From Deltaproteobacteria bacterium (GTDB taxonomy: Bacteria > Desulfobacterota > Desulfobaccia > Desulfobaccales > Desulfobaccaceae), in assembly GCA_019309545.1 (NCBI GenBank), contig JAFDGA010000005.1, forward strand, positions 1 to 64,000: a DNA stretch of 64,000 bases, in the 5' to 3' direction. The position numbers were made by a program, and so were the translations under genes. Each line of letters begins with the position of its first letter. Position 1 is the first letter of the stretch. Positions 26,026 through 37,636 of this stretch are shown piece by piece. The notes under the pieces are model-generated. The model was not told where the DNA came from. It saw only the letters and a list, made by a program, of their open reading frames with translations, and did no database searches.

Positions 26026-28284
26026 TCAGCTTAGAGTTGCCCTTTCAGCCGCCTCCCGTAGTCTGGCCAAGGCGGTCTCAATTTGCATCTCCTGCTGAAG
26101 CACGCCCTGGAGACGGCGGCGCCAGTCCTCTTTCCGACCTTCCTGCTGTTGGATGGCCACTTTGAGGCCGTCCAGATCGACAAACAGCGATTTCAGAGAC
26201 GCCCGCCAACTCTTTTCCTGTTCCTGTCCCAGATAATCGATCAGAGGGTAAAGATACTGGAATTTCAAGCGTTCGGCGTAATCTACCAGATAACGTTGAG
26301 TTTCCTGCATGGTCTGGTCTTTGATGCGGCCCAGGGCCTCGGACAAGGATCGGCGCAATCGCTCTCGCTTGGTGGGGGCCGGACTGCGGCGCCACAGTCG
26401 CTTCAGACGGGATAGGGTTAGAGTGACCAGATTGGCCCCCAGGAGTATCAAGGCTTCACCCCGTTGTTTCCAGCCCAGGGTCAGTTCCAGGGAAAATAGC
26501 GGCGGCTGCAATTCCGCGGGCCGGGACCAGGCCGCGCTGCCCAGGGTGGGAACTGCAGCTGATACTCCCAAATTTGCCATTTCTTGATAATATAGGCTTA
26601 GGGCGTCTTGCAGGGAGACCAGCAGCGGAGATACCACCTTAGTCAGTTCGGCTTCCAGCCGGTCTTCCTGCCGTCTGACAAACTCCAAAATCCGTAAGTT
26701 GATCTCCTCGGTCAAAAAAGTCATAAACTGCTGTTGGAAATCCTGATAGAGGATATATAAGGCCGGCATAAACGCGGAAATGCTGTCGCTGAGTTGCAGT
26801 CGGTCCAATTCCTCCCGATACGCCTCAATGAATCGGAAAATAGCCGGACCCACTTCTCCATAACGTGAATCGAAAAAGGAATCAACCTGACCGCGCAGCT
26901 GTCGCTTCAGATCCTGCGCCGTGCCCTGGAGGGTTTGGCTGAGGCTGTGAAGCAGCCCTTCCAGCGGCTGTCGGCGCTGGGCCAGACGGTTTTCCGCCTG
27001 CTGGATAGCCTCCACATCTTGACCTAAGAGATCGTATTGCAGGCCGGCGTTTTCTCGAATCCCTTGGGCTACCGCCTGTACCTGAGCCAGACTTCCGGTC
27101 AACAGCAGGCGGGACTGATGAAAGCTAAGCAACCGTTGCAATTCTCTCTCAAACCGTTCGGCTTCCTGCCGGGAGAAGCTGGTGATCTCTAAATCTTGTT
27201 CCCAGGTCGCCAATTTGCCCTGGTCTCGGGGAGTCAGAGTCGCACCTCGGGCCAGGAGCCGGAGAAGCAAGTGGTCCAGGGCGGAAAAGGCGAAAATTGG
27301 TGCCTCAGCCTGAAATACCGATAATTCCCGACGCAAGCGGCCTAGCAGTCGCTCTACTTCTAAGCGATTTTCGTGTTCGCTCAGATCCAGGTTCAGTATG
27401 AACAGGGTTTGCTCCCAAAGCCGCATCCGCTTGATATCGGCCAGAAATCTATAATCCGCCTGTCGCAGCCCTACCCGGGAACTGATGACATAAAGCAACA
27501 GGTCGCTTTTTAACAAATAGTTCTGCACCTGGGCCAGGTGCTGGGGAATGGGCGAATCACTCCCTTGACAGTCACCCAGCTCCAGACCCTGAGCCGGCCA
27601 GGAGAACGGTAAAGTCAAAAGCACATCCTGTAAAAAGATGGCCTCCGCTTCGTTGCCAACCAGTTGCTGGTGGACCTCTGTATCGGTATTTGTCAGCTCC
27701 AGGCGCTGCTGCCCAGCCTCCAGCTTATCTTTTAGCTGATCATAGCCTTCCAGATAAGAGCTCAATAAAATATAATTTTGGTCCAGACTGTCCTGCGACA
27801 GCAGTCGATCCTTCTCCACCTGATTCAATACCTTGCATATGGTGTCGCGATCCTCGGGGCGGCGCAGATCTAAATACCTCTGTCTTTCCAAAAGCAGCGG
27901 GCTGGGAAAAAAGCTCAAAGCCCGATTGATCTCCCCGTTAATCTCTTCCCAGTCCTTGAAGACCAGACAGGCCCGCGGTTCGGAGCCGGGTTCGATCCGA
28001 GTGATCATGGCGGTGATAATCCCTGCCCCCCGTTTTAGGATATCCTGTCCCAAAATGGCATTGATCAGGGTGCTTTTGCCAGACTTGACCGTGCCGACTA
28101 CGGCAATCCGGCAGCGGTCTTCGTCAAGGTGGGCGCTTACGGTTTCAAGCACCTTAAACCAGTGCTCGGCCTGGACCTTCCCACCCGGGAAGAGGCTGGC
28201 CAATTCGATGACCAGCGCCCTCAGGGTCTGGATTTCCTGACGTAGAGACTCTTTAAGCCCGTTGCGAGAGGAATTTAACTCCAT
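26026..28284 (-). CDS. bacterial dynamin-like GTPase
   Basis: A 752-residue large GTPase. The P-loop is GTVKSGKST (residues 64-72), the switch Thr region is GAGIITAMITRIEPG, the G3 box is LGDCQGSD (Asp-x-x-Gly kept), and the G4 box reads NLDL where T/NKxD is usual, so nucleotide specificity may be relaxed. A long helical stalk follows, with a hydrophobic patch near residues 590-640 (ALILLGANLVTLTLS) that could insert into a membrane. Such proteins remodel or repair membranes. Position at the head of a dprA-topA-trmFO run is unusual and may mean shared expression only. The start ATG is at 28284. Confidence 0.85.
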   Translation of the reverse strand: MELNSSRNGLKESLRQEIQTLRALVIELASLFPGGKVQAEHWFKVLETVSAHLDEDRCRIAVVGTVKSGKSTLINAILGQDILKRGAGIITAMITRIEPGSEPRACLVFKDWEEINGEINRALSFFPSPLLLERQRYLDLRRPEDRDTICKVLNQVEKDRLLSQDSLDQNYILLSSYLEGYDQLKDKLEAGQQRLELTNTDTEVHQQLVGNEAEAIFLQDVLLTLPFSWPAQGLELGDCQGSDSPIPQHLAQVQNYLLKSDLLLYVISSRVGLRQADYRFLADIKRMRLWEQTLFILNLDLSEHENRLEVERLLGRLRRELSVFQAEAPIFAFSALDHLLLRLLARGATLTPRDQGKLATWEQDLEITSFSRQEAERFERELQRLLSFHQSRLLLTGSLAQVQAVAQGIRENAGLQYDLLGQDVEAIQQAENRLAQRRQPLEGLLHSLSQTLQGTAQDLKRQLRGQVDSFFDSRYGEVGPAIFRFIEAYREELDRLQLSDSISAFMPALYILYQDFQQQFMTFLTEEINLRILEFVRRQEDRLEAELTKVVSPLLVSLQDALSLYYQEMANLGVSAAVPTLGSAAWSRPAELQPPLFSLELTLGWKQRGEALILLGANLVTLTLSRLKRLWRRSPAPTKRERLRRSLSEALGRIKDQTMQETQRYLVDYAERLKFQYLYPLIDYLGQEQEKSWRASLKSLFVDLDGLKVAIQQQEGRKEDWRRRLQGVLQQEMQIETALARLREAAERATLS

Positions 28285-28483
28285 TAAGTATCCGGTTCGG
28301 AAAATAGTAGATCAGACGGGGTGGAACACTCCTGAGTCAATACCAAGAGAATCAGGTTTCTAATCTCTAAATGCTGCTAAGCCTTAACAGTTACAAGGAT
28401 ACTGATACCTTCCCGCCTTTTTCGGTAAGGGGAAAGGTTAAATTTATATCCATTCAGCGTCAATCCCGGTTAATACCGGTGGA

Positions 28484-31009
<2,526 letters not shown>

Positions 31010-31169
31010 GATTCAAATTTACCAAATAAAACTTAAAAACCCAAAATTGTCAATGGCCAAAACCTTTAGACCTCGCAGCCTGATGGTAAAAAAGTTGCTT
31101 TATAAAACAAAATCTGACAAAAATGGACATTAAACCAGATTTTTTAGCAGCCCACAAAGGATAATCCCG

Positions 31170-31940
31170 ATGGAAGGTCAATTCTCTGAAAAAGGCATCG
31201 TCTTCTTCCCGGATCCGTTTATGCTCGGCTCCCCGGCTGACTATGGTCTGGAATACGAAGAGGTGCTGTTTACCACTGATGACCAGGTACAACTGCATGG
31301 CTGGTGGGTCCCGCAACCCCAGCCCTCCCCTACCCTGCTGTGGTTTCATGGCAATGCCGGAAATATCAGTCACCGCCTGGAGAACCTGCTTTTACTGTGG
31401 CGCAAGGTGGGTCTACAGATTTTTATCTTTGATTATCGAGAATATGGCCGCTCCCAAGGCCGCATCACTCGGGAAGGCACCTATCTGGATGCCTCCGCCG
31501 CCTATGATTATGTCACTGCCCGTTTGGGGATCGCCTCGGAAAACCTGATCCTGTTCGGCCGTTCCCTGGGCAGCGCCCTGGCGGTGAATCTGGCGGTCAA
31601 AAAGCCTTGCCGGGCCTTGATTGTTGAATCCGCCTTCACCTCCTCGGAAGACATGTTCCGGCTTTATGCCCCTTTTGTTTCCTGGCGGCCAACCGTGCCC
31701 TATGATAATCTGGGCAAAATCAGCCAGGTGCGGGTGCCGCTCCTTATTATTCACGGGGTGTATGACGAGGTCATTCCCTTTAAGATGGGAGAGCGGTTAT
31801 TTGCCGCGGCCAACCCACCCAAGTTTTTCTATCCCATTCCCCAGGCCCATCATAATGATACTTATATGATAGGCGGAGAGGCCTATTTTCTGCGCCTGAA
31901 AACTTTCGTGTTTAATGAAACCGGTAAGGGTGAGTCTTAA
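31170..31940 (+). CDS. alpha/beta hydrolase (BEM46/S9-S33-like)
   Basis: A 256-residue serine hydrolase. The oxyanion segment is LWFHGNAGNISHRL and the nucleophile elbow is LFGRSLGSA (serine near residue 132), followed by LLIIHGVYDEVIPF (acid) and PQAHHNDTY (His). It resembles the BEM46/YtmA-like cytosolic hydrolases of unknown substrate. AAAGGATAA lies upstream of the ATG at 31170. It is divergent from queA and convergent with the DHS-like gene, separated by a strong hairpin. Confidence 0.85.
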   Translation: MEGQFSEKGIVFFPDPFMLGSPADYGLEYEEVLFTTDDQVQLHGWWVPQPQPSPTLLWFHGNAGNISHRLENLLLLWRKVGLQIFIFDYREYGRSQGRITREGTYLDASAAYDYVTARLGIASENLILFGRSLGSALAVNLAVKKPCRALIVESAFTSSEDMFRLYAPFVSWRPTVPYDNLGKISQVRVPLLIIHGVYDEVIPFKMGERLFAAANPPKFFYPIPQAHHNDTYMIGGEAYFLRLKTFVFNETGKGES

Positions 31941-31984
31941 TCGCCCCGAAAAGCTGGTATTAAATAATAAGACAAGCTTTTCGA

Positions 31985-32015
31985 GGGGAGGGCCGGCGGT
32001 CCCCCGGCCCTCCCC
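31985..32015. terminator. strong GC hairpin between convergent genes
   Basis: Arms GGGGAGGGCCGG and CCGGCCCTCCCC pair perfectly over 12 bases around a 7-base loop. It separates the hydrolase (plus) from the DHS-like gene (minus) and so may stop transcription from both sides. There is no long T-run on either strand, so classical intrinsic termination is not proven. Confidence 0.55.
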
Positions 32016-32033
32016 TTAAGCCCCCACCCTCCC

Positions 32034-33113
32034 TTAAGGGGTTGGGGGCCTCTCTACCCGCTGGATCACCGCCTTGAGCAAAATGGGCCAGGCAATGGTT
32101 GCATCGCAGAGCACCTCGGCAAAGCGGCCGCCTTCCTGGGGCGGGACGAATTTCCCCCAGGAAACTCCTTCCTGATAAGTACAGCCGCTCAGACCGCCCC
32201 AATGAACCGGTTCCGGACAGATGCGAACGCCGTACTGGAAGCGTATAAATGGGAGTTCGATCTCCAAACGATTCTGCAAAATATCAAAGAAGGGGCCCAC
32301 CTGTTGGGCCCAGTTGCGCGGCACCCCGCCGCCGATGGTAAAAATACCAAGTTTTTTGGCCTTCAAAATTTCCTGGCCATAGCGCCCCAGGTCCAGGAAG
32401 GGATTGAAATTCAGAGATACGGCAGTCAGGGCCTCCTCGATCTTCTGGCCTTGCCGGATGGCCTGGCCGATCATCCAGTTGGCCACATCCAGACCCAACT
32501 CTGAATCCGTGAAAGCGGGGATAAACACCGGCACCCCGGCCAGATAGGCGTTGCGCAAAACTCCGGGCTGGTCCGTGCTTTCTGCCAAATAACGCCCCAG
32601 CTCGGCACAGATAATTTCCGAGCTCAGCACCCGGTTTTTGTCCATTCGCTCCAGCACGTTTCGAAAGATTTGTTCGGCGTAATCCAGGTTCTTCTCCATC
32701 TCCAGGGTGTCATAGACCCGATTGTAACCCATGCAATATAAGTCCTGATCGGACTGCCGGGGATCATATTTATAATGCACCCGATCCACGGCTTCGATCA
32801 GCCCATGGGCCATCAGCGCCCCGGTGGAGATAATAACCTTGAGCCAACCTCGGTCGATCATCTCACAGATCAACAGCCCCATTTTGGCCACCGTCATAGC
32901 CCCCGAAAAGGTGCCGACGATGGTGCACTCCGGGTCGGTGACCATCAGGTGCAACACCTCGGCGGCCTCGCCCAGATTACGGCCCCCAAAGGCGGTGCGA
33001 CTCAGGGCGGCCAGCAATTCATCACAATCTTTGACCTGGTTAATGTCTAAGGGACTCAACGGCACCAAGCCATCCGCGGCCCCGTCATGGAAGTCCTCTT
33101 CTCTCCGTCGCAC
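32034..33113 (-). CDS. deoxyhypusine-synthase-like protein
   Basis: A 359-residue protein of the deoxyhypusine synthase family, with the NAD-binding segments VGTFSGAMTVAK, IISTGALMAHG and GGGVPRNWAQQ, and the catalytic lysine in GVSWGKF (Lys321). The eukaryotic enzyme uses spermidine to modify eIF5A; bacteria lack that substrate, and bacterial homologues are thought to make homospermidine or related polyamines. The adjoining speB-like gene upstream supports a polyamine role. The GTG start at 33113 has GGGAG upstream. The exact product is unknown. It is the last gene after the regulator-speB pair. Confidence 0.85.
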   Translation of the reverse strand: MRRREEDFHDGAADGLVPLSPLDINQVKDCDELLAALSRTAFGGRNLGEAAEVLHLMVTDPECTIVGTFSGAMTVAKMGLLICEMIDRGWLKVIISTGALMAHGLIEAVDRVHYKYDPRQSDQDLYCMGYNRVYDTLEMEKNLDYAEQIFRNVLERMDKNRVLSSEIICAELGRYLAESTDQPGVLRNAYLAGVPVFIPAFTDSELGLDVANWMIGQAIRQGQKIEEALTAVSLNFNPFLDLGRYGQEILKAKKLGIFTIGGGVPRNWAQQVGPFFDILQNRLEIELPFIRFQYGVRICPEPVHWGGLSGCTYQEGVSWGKFVPPQEGGRFAEVLCDATIAWPILLKAVIQRVERPPTP

Positions 33114-33209
33114 TCTGGTCTCCCGAAAATAAAACGTCTTACGGTTTAAACTTTCGTGTTGCGTAAGCCGGGCATTGCCCCCTGAATTTAACCAAAACTA
33201 AAAACTATT

Positions 33210-34091
33210 CTACTGCGGCCGGCGGTCCTGGTAGCGATAGGCCAAAAATTTATACAGCAGGCGGGCCGCAGTGAATTCGCTCACCCGGTGCCCGGGAATC
33301 GGAGCCAGTTCCACCAGGTCCAAACCGATTACCGGCCCCCGGACGGTGATGGCCTTTATCAGCTTCAGGACCTGAGAGTAGCTCAAACCACCGGGCTCGG
33401 GGGTGCCGGTGGCCGGTAAGATGGCCGGGTCCAGGACGTCCAGATCAATGGACAGATATACCGGGCCTTTGATGCGGCCCAGATTTTCCAGGGCCAGGTT
33501 CCAATACTCCGAATCTTGAAGCTTGGCGGCCTTAAGCAAAGTCAGGCGAGGAGCGACTTTGATAAGCTCGTACTCTTCAGCCGAATAGCTTCGCACCCCG
33601 ATCAGGATCAGGGGGCGTCCCAATTCCCACACCCGGCGCAGCACACAGGCATGCGATAAACGGCTGTTCTGATACTTATCCCGGAAATCGGCGTGGGCAT
33701 CCAGGGCAACCACCGTCAGGTCCGGGTGGCGGGTCAGATAGGTCTGCACCAGGGCCAAGGTAATAGTGTGCTCCCCGCCGATGGTCAGCAGCAGTTTATC
33801 CTGCGTTACCAAGGGATGGACGACTCGCTTGATTTTTTCCAGCATGGCCGTCGGCCCCTCGGCCTCGGGACTGATTTCCCGGGCAGTAGCCAGGCGGATT
33901 ACCTGAGTGGGGTCCCAATCCAATTCCTCATCCCATAATTCTACCTGGCGACTGGCGGATAGTATGGCCTCCGGCCCGCACCGGGTCCCGGTCCCATAGG
34001 TGGTAGTAGCCTCATAGGGAATAGGAAGTACAATTGCTTCCGCCTTTTCCACCGGCAGGGGGTCAAGGTCCAAAAAGGTAATGAGAGGCAT
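33210..34091 (-). CDS. speB: agmatinase-type ureohydrolase
   Basis: A 293-residue arginase/agmatinase-family metalloenzyme. It holds the manganese-binding motifs GGEHTIT, DAHADFRDKY and SIDLDVLDP, and the GTGTPEPGGLSY loop. Agmatinase gives putrescine and urea from agmatine, though bacterial members also act on aminobutyl- or carboxy-agmatine-type substrates. Adjacency to the DHS-like gene suggests the two act on one polyamine pathway. The ATG is 15 bases after the stop of the response-regulator gene. Confidence 0.85.
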   Translation of the reverse strand: MPLITFLDLDPLPVEKAEAIVLPIPYEATTTYGTGTRCGPEAILSASRQVELWDEELDWDPTQVIRLATAREISPEAEGPTAMLEKIKRVVHPLVTQDKLLLTIGGEHTITLALVQTYLTRHPDLTVVALDAHADFRDKYQNSRLSHACVLRRVWELGRPLILIGVRSYSAEEYELIKVAPRLTLLKAAKLQDSEYWNLALENLGRIKGPVYLSIDLDVLDPAILPATGTPEPGGLSYSQVLKLIKAITVRGPVIGLDLVELAPIPGHRVSEFTAARLLYKFLAYRYQDRRPQ

Positions 34092-34106
34092 ATCGGATAT
34101 CCCGGT

Positions 34107-35465
34107 CTAATTAGATGAGTTTTTTGCTTCCATATCTTTCAGACGGCGATAGAGGGTAGCCAGGCCAATTCCCAGGATGCGGGCGGTCACCTCTTTGTCG
34201 CCCCCGGTCTTTTTCAGAGTTTGCAGGATGGCCAGTCGCTCGATCTCTTCGATGGAGGCCCCGATGGGGATGATAATCCGGTCGCTCACCCCGGAGGAGT
34301 CCCGAATCTCATCCGGTAGATCTTCCACTTTCACGGTGGACTCGGTGCAGAGGGCCACGGCCCGTTCGACGACGTTTTCCAGTTCCCGCACGTTACCCGG
34401 CCAGGTGTAACTTTTAAGGGCCTGGAGGGCCTTAGGGGTGAAGCCCATGGCCGGACGATTATTTTCTAGGCAGAACTTGTCGAGAAAATTTTGGGCCAAG
34501 AGCGGGATATCTTCCTCCCGTTCCCGCAACGGGGGAATTTCCAGATGGATGACATTAAGCCGATAAAACAGATCCTTTCGAAACCGGCCCTCGTTCATGG
34601 CCTGTTCCAGATCCTGGTTGGTAGCCGCAATGACGCGAATATCCACGTTGAGAGTGACAGAACCACCGACCCGCTCAAATTCACCGTTTTGCAAAACCCG
34701 CAGCAGCTTCACCTGGGTGGGCAGGGGCATTTCAGCCACTTCATCCAAAAAAATCGTACCCTCATCGGCTAGCTCAAACCGCCCTTTACGCTGCTGCACG
34801 GCCCCGGTAAAGGCCCCTTTTTCGTGGCCGAAAAGTTCCGACTCAATCAGGGATTCCGGGAGGGCGGCGCAGTTGACCATCACCAGGGGCTTATTTCGGC
34901 GGGGGCTGCTGTAATGAATGGTCTCGGCGATAATTTCTTTGCCCACGCCGCTTTCCCCGGTCAACAGTACCGTACTCTTTAACGAGGCGATCTGATTGAC
35001 CTGATGGATAATTTTAAGGAAGGAGGGGCTGCGTCCAATAATCCGCCCGCTGACCAGGCGATCCTGTAAGGCTTGGCGCAGGCGCTGATTTTCCAGAATC
35101 AACTGCTGGGTTTCCAGGGCCTTGTTCACCACTTTGCGGATTTCCTGCATCCGGAAATCTTTGGTGATGAAGTCATAAATACCCAATTTTAAGGCCGAAA
35201 CCGCTTCGTCCACCGTAGCCCGGGCCGAAATCATAATGGCGATGACCCCGGGACAGATGACCCGCATGGCTTCAAACAGGTCAGTGCCTTCCATATCCGG
35301 CAATTTCAAATCGATAATCGCCAGATTCACCGGCTGATGGCGCACCTGTTCCAGGGCCTCGTTGCCGGTCGCGGCCAACAACACCTGGTGCCCGATTTTT
35401 TTCAAAGTTCCTTGTAAGGCTTCCCTGGTGTTGGCATCATCATCCACCACCAGAATGGTACTCAT
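34107..35465 (-). CDS. sigma-54-dependent response regulator (NtrC family)
   Basis: A 452-residue three-part regulator. The receiver has phosphoacceptor Asp52 in IIDLKLPDMEG. The AAA+ core has Walker A GESGVGKE, the sigma-54-contact loop GAFTGA and GTIFLDEVAEM. The C-terminal Fis-type helix-turn-helix ends VTARILGIGLATLYRRLKDM. It should activate sigma-54 promoters when phosphorylated. No sensor kinase is adjacent, so it is an orphan. speB begins 15 bases after its stop, so regulator and polyamine genes may share a transcript. Confidence 0.92.
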   Translation of the reverse strand: MSTILVVDDDANTREALQGTLKKIGHQVLLAATGNEALEQVRHQPVNLAIIDLKLPDMEGTDLFEAMRVICPGVIAIMISARATVDEAVSALKLGIYDFITKDFRMQEIRKVVNKALETQQLILENQRLRQALQDRLVSGRIIGRSPSFLKIIHQVNQIASLKSTVLLTGESGVGKEIIAETIHYSSPRRNKPLVMVNCAALPESLIESELFGHEKGAFTGAVQQRKGRFELADEGTIFLDEVAEMPLPTQVKLLRVLQNGEFERVGGSVTLNVDIRVIAATNQDLEQAMNEGRFRKDLFYRLNVIHLEIPPLREREEDIPLLAQNFLDKFCLENNRPAMGFTPKALQALKSYTWPGNVRELENVVERAVALCTESTVKVEDLPDEIRDSSGVSDRIIIPIGASIEEIERLAILQTLKKTGGDKEVTARILGIGLATLYRRLKDMEAKNSSN

Positions 35466-35589
35466 AATCTATATTCCCTGAATAATTAAAATTTGATTTC
35501 GAGTTGATGGTTAAAAAATTGTACCAAAACCTTCAGATCGACCAAATTTTTACTCTATCATTATTTTCTCAAAACTCAAAACTGAAAGC

Positions 35590-36270
35590 TCAAAACTGAT
35601 CCAATAACAGACGCTGGGGCTGTAAATCTTCCAAGTGCTGGGCCAAGGTCGGCAAGCCCCCGCCGGTCAACAGATGGGTCCAGCCACCCAAATGCACCAC
35701 CTGGCCAGCCGCTTTGGTCAGCTTGCGCAGTCGCCTGGCCATTATCTTTTCCCGGACGATCATCTCTGGCGACGTCCAGGACGGATGGAATCGACTTATA
35801 AACCGGTCAGGCTGCGCCAGAGCTAAGCGGGCTTGCTGATATTGGGCGGCAATATATTGACCCCAGTCACCATCCTCGGTCAAGAGCAAATTCCTGAGAT
35901 TATCCGGAGTAAGAAGCTCTCGAGAAAAACGCCGCAGATGGCTCCGAGAAACCTGGCCGGTGTCGATGGCTCGCCATTCAAGGCCGTGCTGTTGGGCAAA
36001 ATCGTGAGCTGCCTGGACTTCAAAAGGCCAGGTTAATAGGGCCTCAATCCGTCTGAGGGCCAAATGGTGGCTCGCCCCTTCGGGCAGCTGGTTCCGAGCC
36101 CGCTGCCACCGGCGACGCCAGGTTTGGCCCTGTTTTTTACGAAACTTCAACGAAAACTGGCTGATTTCCACGGTAATCAGATTCGGCCGAACCTTCTCCA
36201 ACAATTTCCAGGCCCGCGGGTATCCCAGTGAATCACCATGCACTGTTCCTACCAGAATAAGATCAGCCAT
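35590..36270 (-). CDS. TraB/TIKI-like protein of unknown function
   Basis: A 226-residue soluble protein. It opens ADLILVGTVHGDSLGY with PNLITVEISQFS and ends with VVHLGGWTHLLTGGGLPTLAQHL. This layout (GTxH near the start, a later VxxGGxxH, a PxxxxxE segment between) resembles the TraB/PrgY/TIKI protease fold, in which two conserved His and Glu residues may bind metal. The middle is rich in Arg and predicted helix. The resemblance is weak, and the protein could belong to an uncharacterised family. It lies upstream of the response regulator with a 124-base gap. Confidence 0.55.
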   Translation of the reverse strand: MADLILVGTVHGDSLGYPRAWKLLEKVRPNLITVEISQFSLKFRKKQGQTWRRRWQRARNQLPEGASHHLALRRIEALLTWPFEVQAAHDFAQQHGLEWRAIDTGQVSRSHLRRFSRELLTPDNLRNLLLTEDGDWGQYIAAQYQQARLALAQPDRFISRFHPSWTSPEMIVREKIMARRLRKLTKAAGQVVHLGGWTHLLTGGGLPTLAQHLEDLQPQRLLLDQF

Positions 36271-36665
36271 CGCCTATCAATCACTCCTCCAACCATGGGT
36301 CTCCCCGGAATTACGGCAAGAGAGAGCAAAGGGTTAGTATTTTACTGATTCAGATATTATTTTATTGCTTTCGAAAAGATTAGGACATAAAAAAGCAGAA
36401 TTCTTCTGGTAAGAGATCGGTGGTGGAAAAAAATCGGAATTGCTGTGGCGGTAGCTAATATTTGATAATATTTAAACTAATAAGTTGTCAGGCTTACCAT
36501 AAACTGCCCCGCAGGACCTTTGGCTCTAATCTGGCCCCTGTCCCTCCAAGGCCGTTTAGATTCGCCCCCTTGTAACCAATTAACCCTTAGACCCGGATCA
36601 GGGCAGCCCTGATTTAGTAGCCCCCCTTACCTGCTCCTATCTGCTGCCGACTGGCTTGGGGGTAA
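36271..36665. other. 395-base gap without a supported gene
   Basis: No family-like frame, tRNA pattern or terminator stands out. Base composition is mixed, AT-rich in the first half. Confidence 0.4.
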
Positions 36666-36881
36666 TTAACAATTACCGCGGGTAGTCTGGCGTTGGGGGC
36701 CCAACAGGAATGGGCCAAACCAATTTTGAGTGAGGTAGCCCTCCATTCGAGAAGACTTAAATAAATCGGCATTTGACCTGTCTGCCGGAAGAACCATTTC
36801 CTCCTCAGCCAATAATTCTTCCAGCAGACCTTCCAGAACCCAGGGCAAGAGTTGATTGCTTATCAAATAATCATCCATGTC
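36666..36881 (-). CDS. small hypothetical protein
   Basis: A 71-residue acidic-leading protein: an amphipathic start (MDDYLISNQLLPWVLEGL) then a Glu-rich stretch, a middle with PADRSNADLFKSS, and a basic tail. It is supported by GAGGGA about seven bases before the ATG at 36881. No homologous family is recognised. An ATG five codons upstream (36896) is less well placed. It could be a genuine small protein or a random open frame. Confidence 0.4.
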   Translation of the reverse strand, partial: DMDDYLISNQLLPWVLEGLLEELLAEEEMVLPADRSNADLFKSSRMEGYLTQNWFGPFLLGPQRQTTRGNC

Positions 36882-36982
36882 GCTTCCCTCGACCATTTTA
36901 TTTATGCAATTCTCGTTCCATAATCAAGATCAAACCCCGGCTTTATACAAATGGTCAGTCTGGCGGTTAGATTTCCCATAAT

Positions 36983-37636
36983 TTAATCGGAAAAATCCAG
37001 ACCAGAGAGGGGACATTGGTCGCAACGCGGTCGGGGGCGGCAGAATTCTTTGCCTAAGCGCACCAATAAGGCATGATATTCCTTAAACAGAGCCACCTCG
37101 GCCGGAAGATGCGCCATAAAGACCTGGCGCAATTCTTCGTAGGAGCATGGGTCTGTTACTAGATCATGTCGGTGTAAGATACGAAAGGTATAGGCATCAA
37201 CAACGAACGTAGGTTTTTCCAAGGCATAGAGCAGAATGCTGTCCGCGGTCTCCGGACCGATGCCGTTGATACTCAGTAGGGCCGGGCGAAGATGCTCCAG
37301 ATCATCCCGGGCCATGTTTTCCACCGCACCCTGGTAATGGGCCAGGAGAAAATCCAAAAAATTTTTCAAGCGCCGGGCCTTAAGGTTATAATAACCAACC
37401 GGGCGCAAAAACTGAGCCAATTCTAATTCGCTTAACTCGTGCAATCCAAAAGGAGACAGGCGACCAGCCTGTTGCAGTTGGGCAATAACCCGGGTGACAT
37501 TGGTCCAATTGGCGTTCTGGGTCAGAATGGCCCCAACCGCGATCTCAAAGGGGCTCTCCCCCGGCCACCAGCCCTGGGGACCAAAGACCTCCCATAAGCG
37601 ATGATATAGTTTCCAGAGTTGATCGCTAAGTTTCAT
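36983..37636 (-). CDS. endonuclease III-like DNA glycosylase (HhH-GPD)
   Basis: A 217-residue HhH-GPD protein. The helix-hairpin-helix is SINGIGPETADSIL with the catalytic Asp147 in VVDAYT. At the position of the Nth catalytic lysine there is Glu129, so the enzyme should be a monofunctional glycosylase without lyase activity, as in the MagIII/archaeal 3-methyladenine or mismatch glycosylases. The cluster region reads C199-x5-C205-x2-C208 and the expected fourth cysteine is Asp214, so the [4Fe-4S] site is altered or absent. The likely substrate is an alkylated or mismatched base; this is inferred. Confidence 0.85.
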   Translation of the reverse strand: MKLSDQLWKLYHRLWEVFGPQGWWPGESPFEIAVGAILTQNANWTNVTRVIAQLQQAGRLSPFGLHELSELELAQFLRPVGYYNLKARRLKNFLDFLLAHYQGAVENMARDDLEHLRPALLSINGIGPETADSILLYALEKPTFVVDAYTFRILHRHDLVTDPCSYEELRQVFMAHLPAEVALFKEYHALLVRLGKEFCRPRPRCDQCPLSGLDFSD

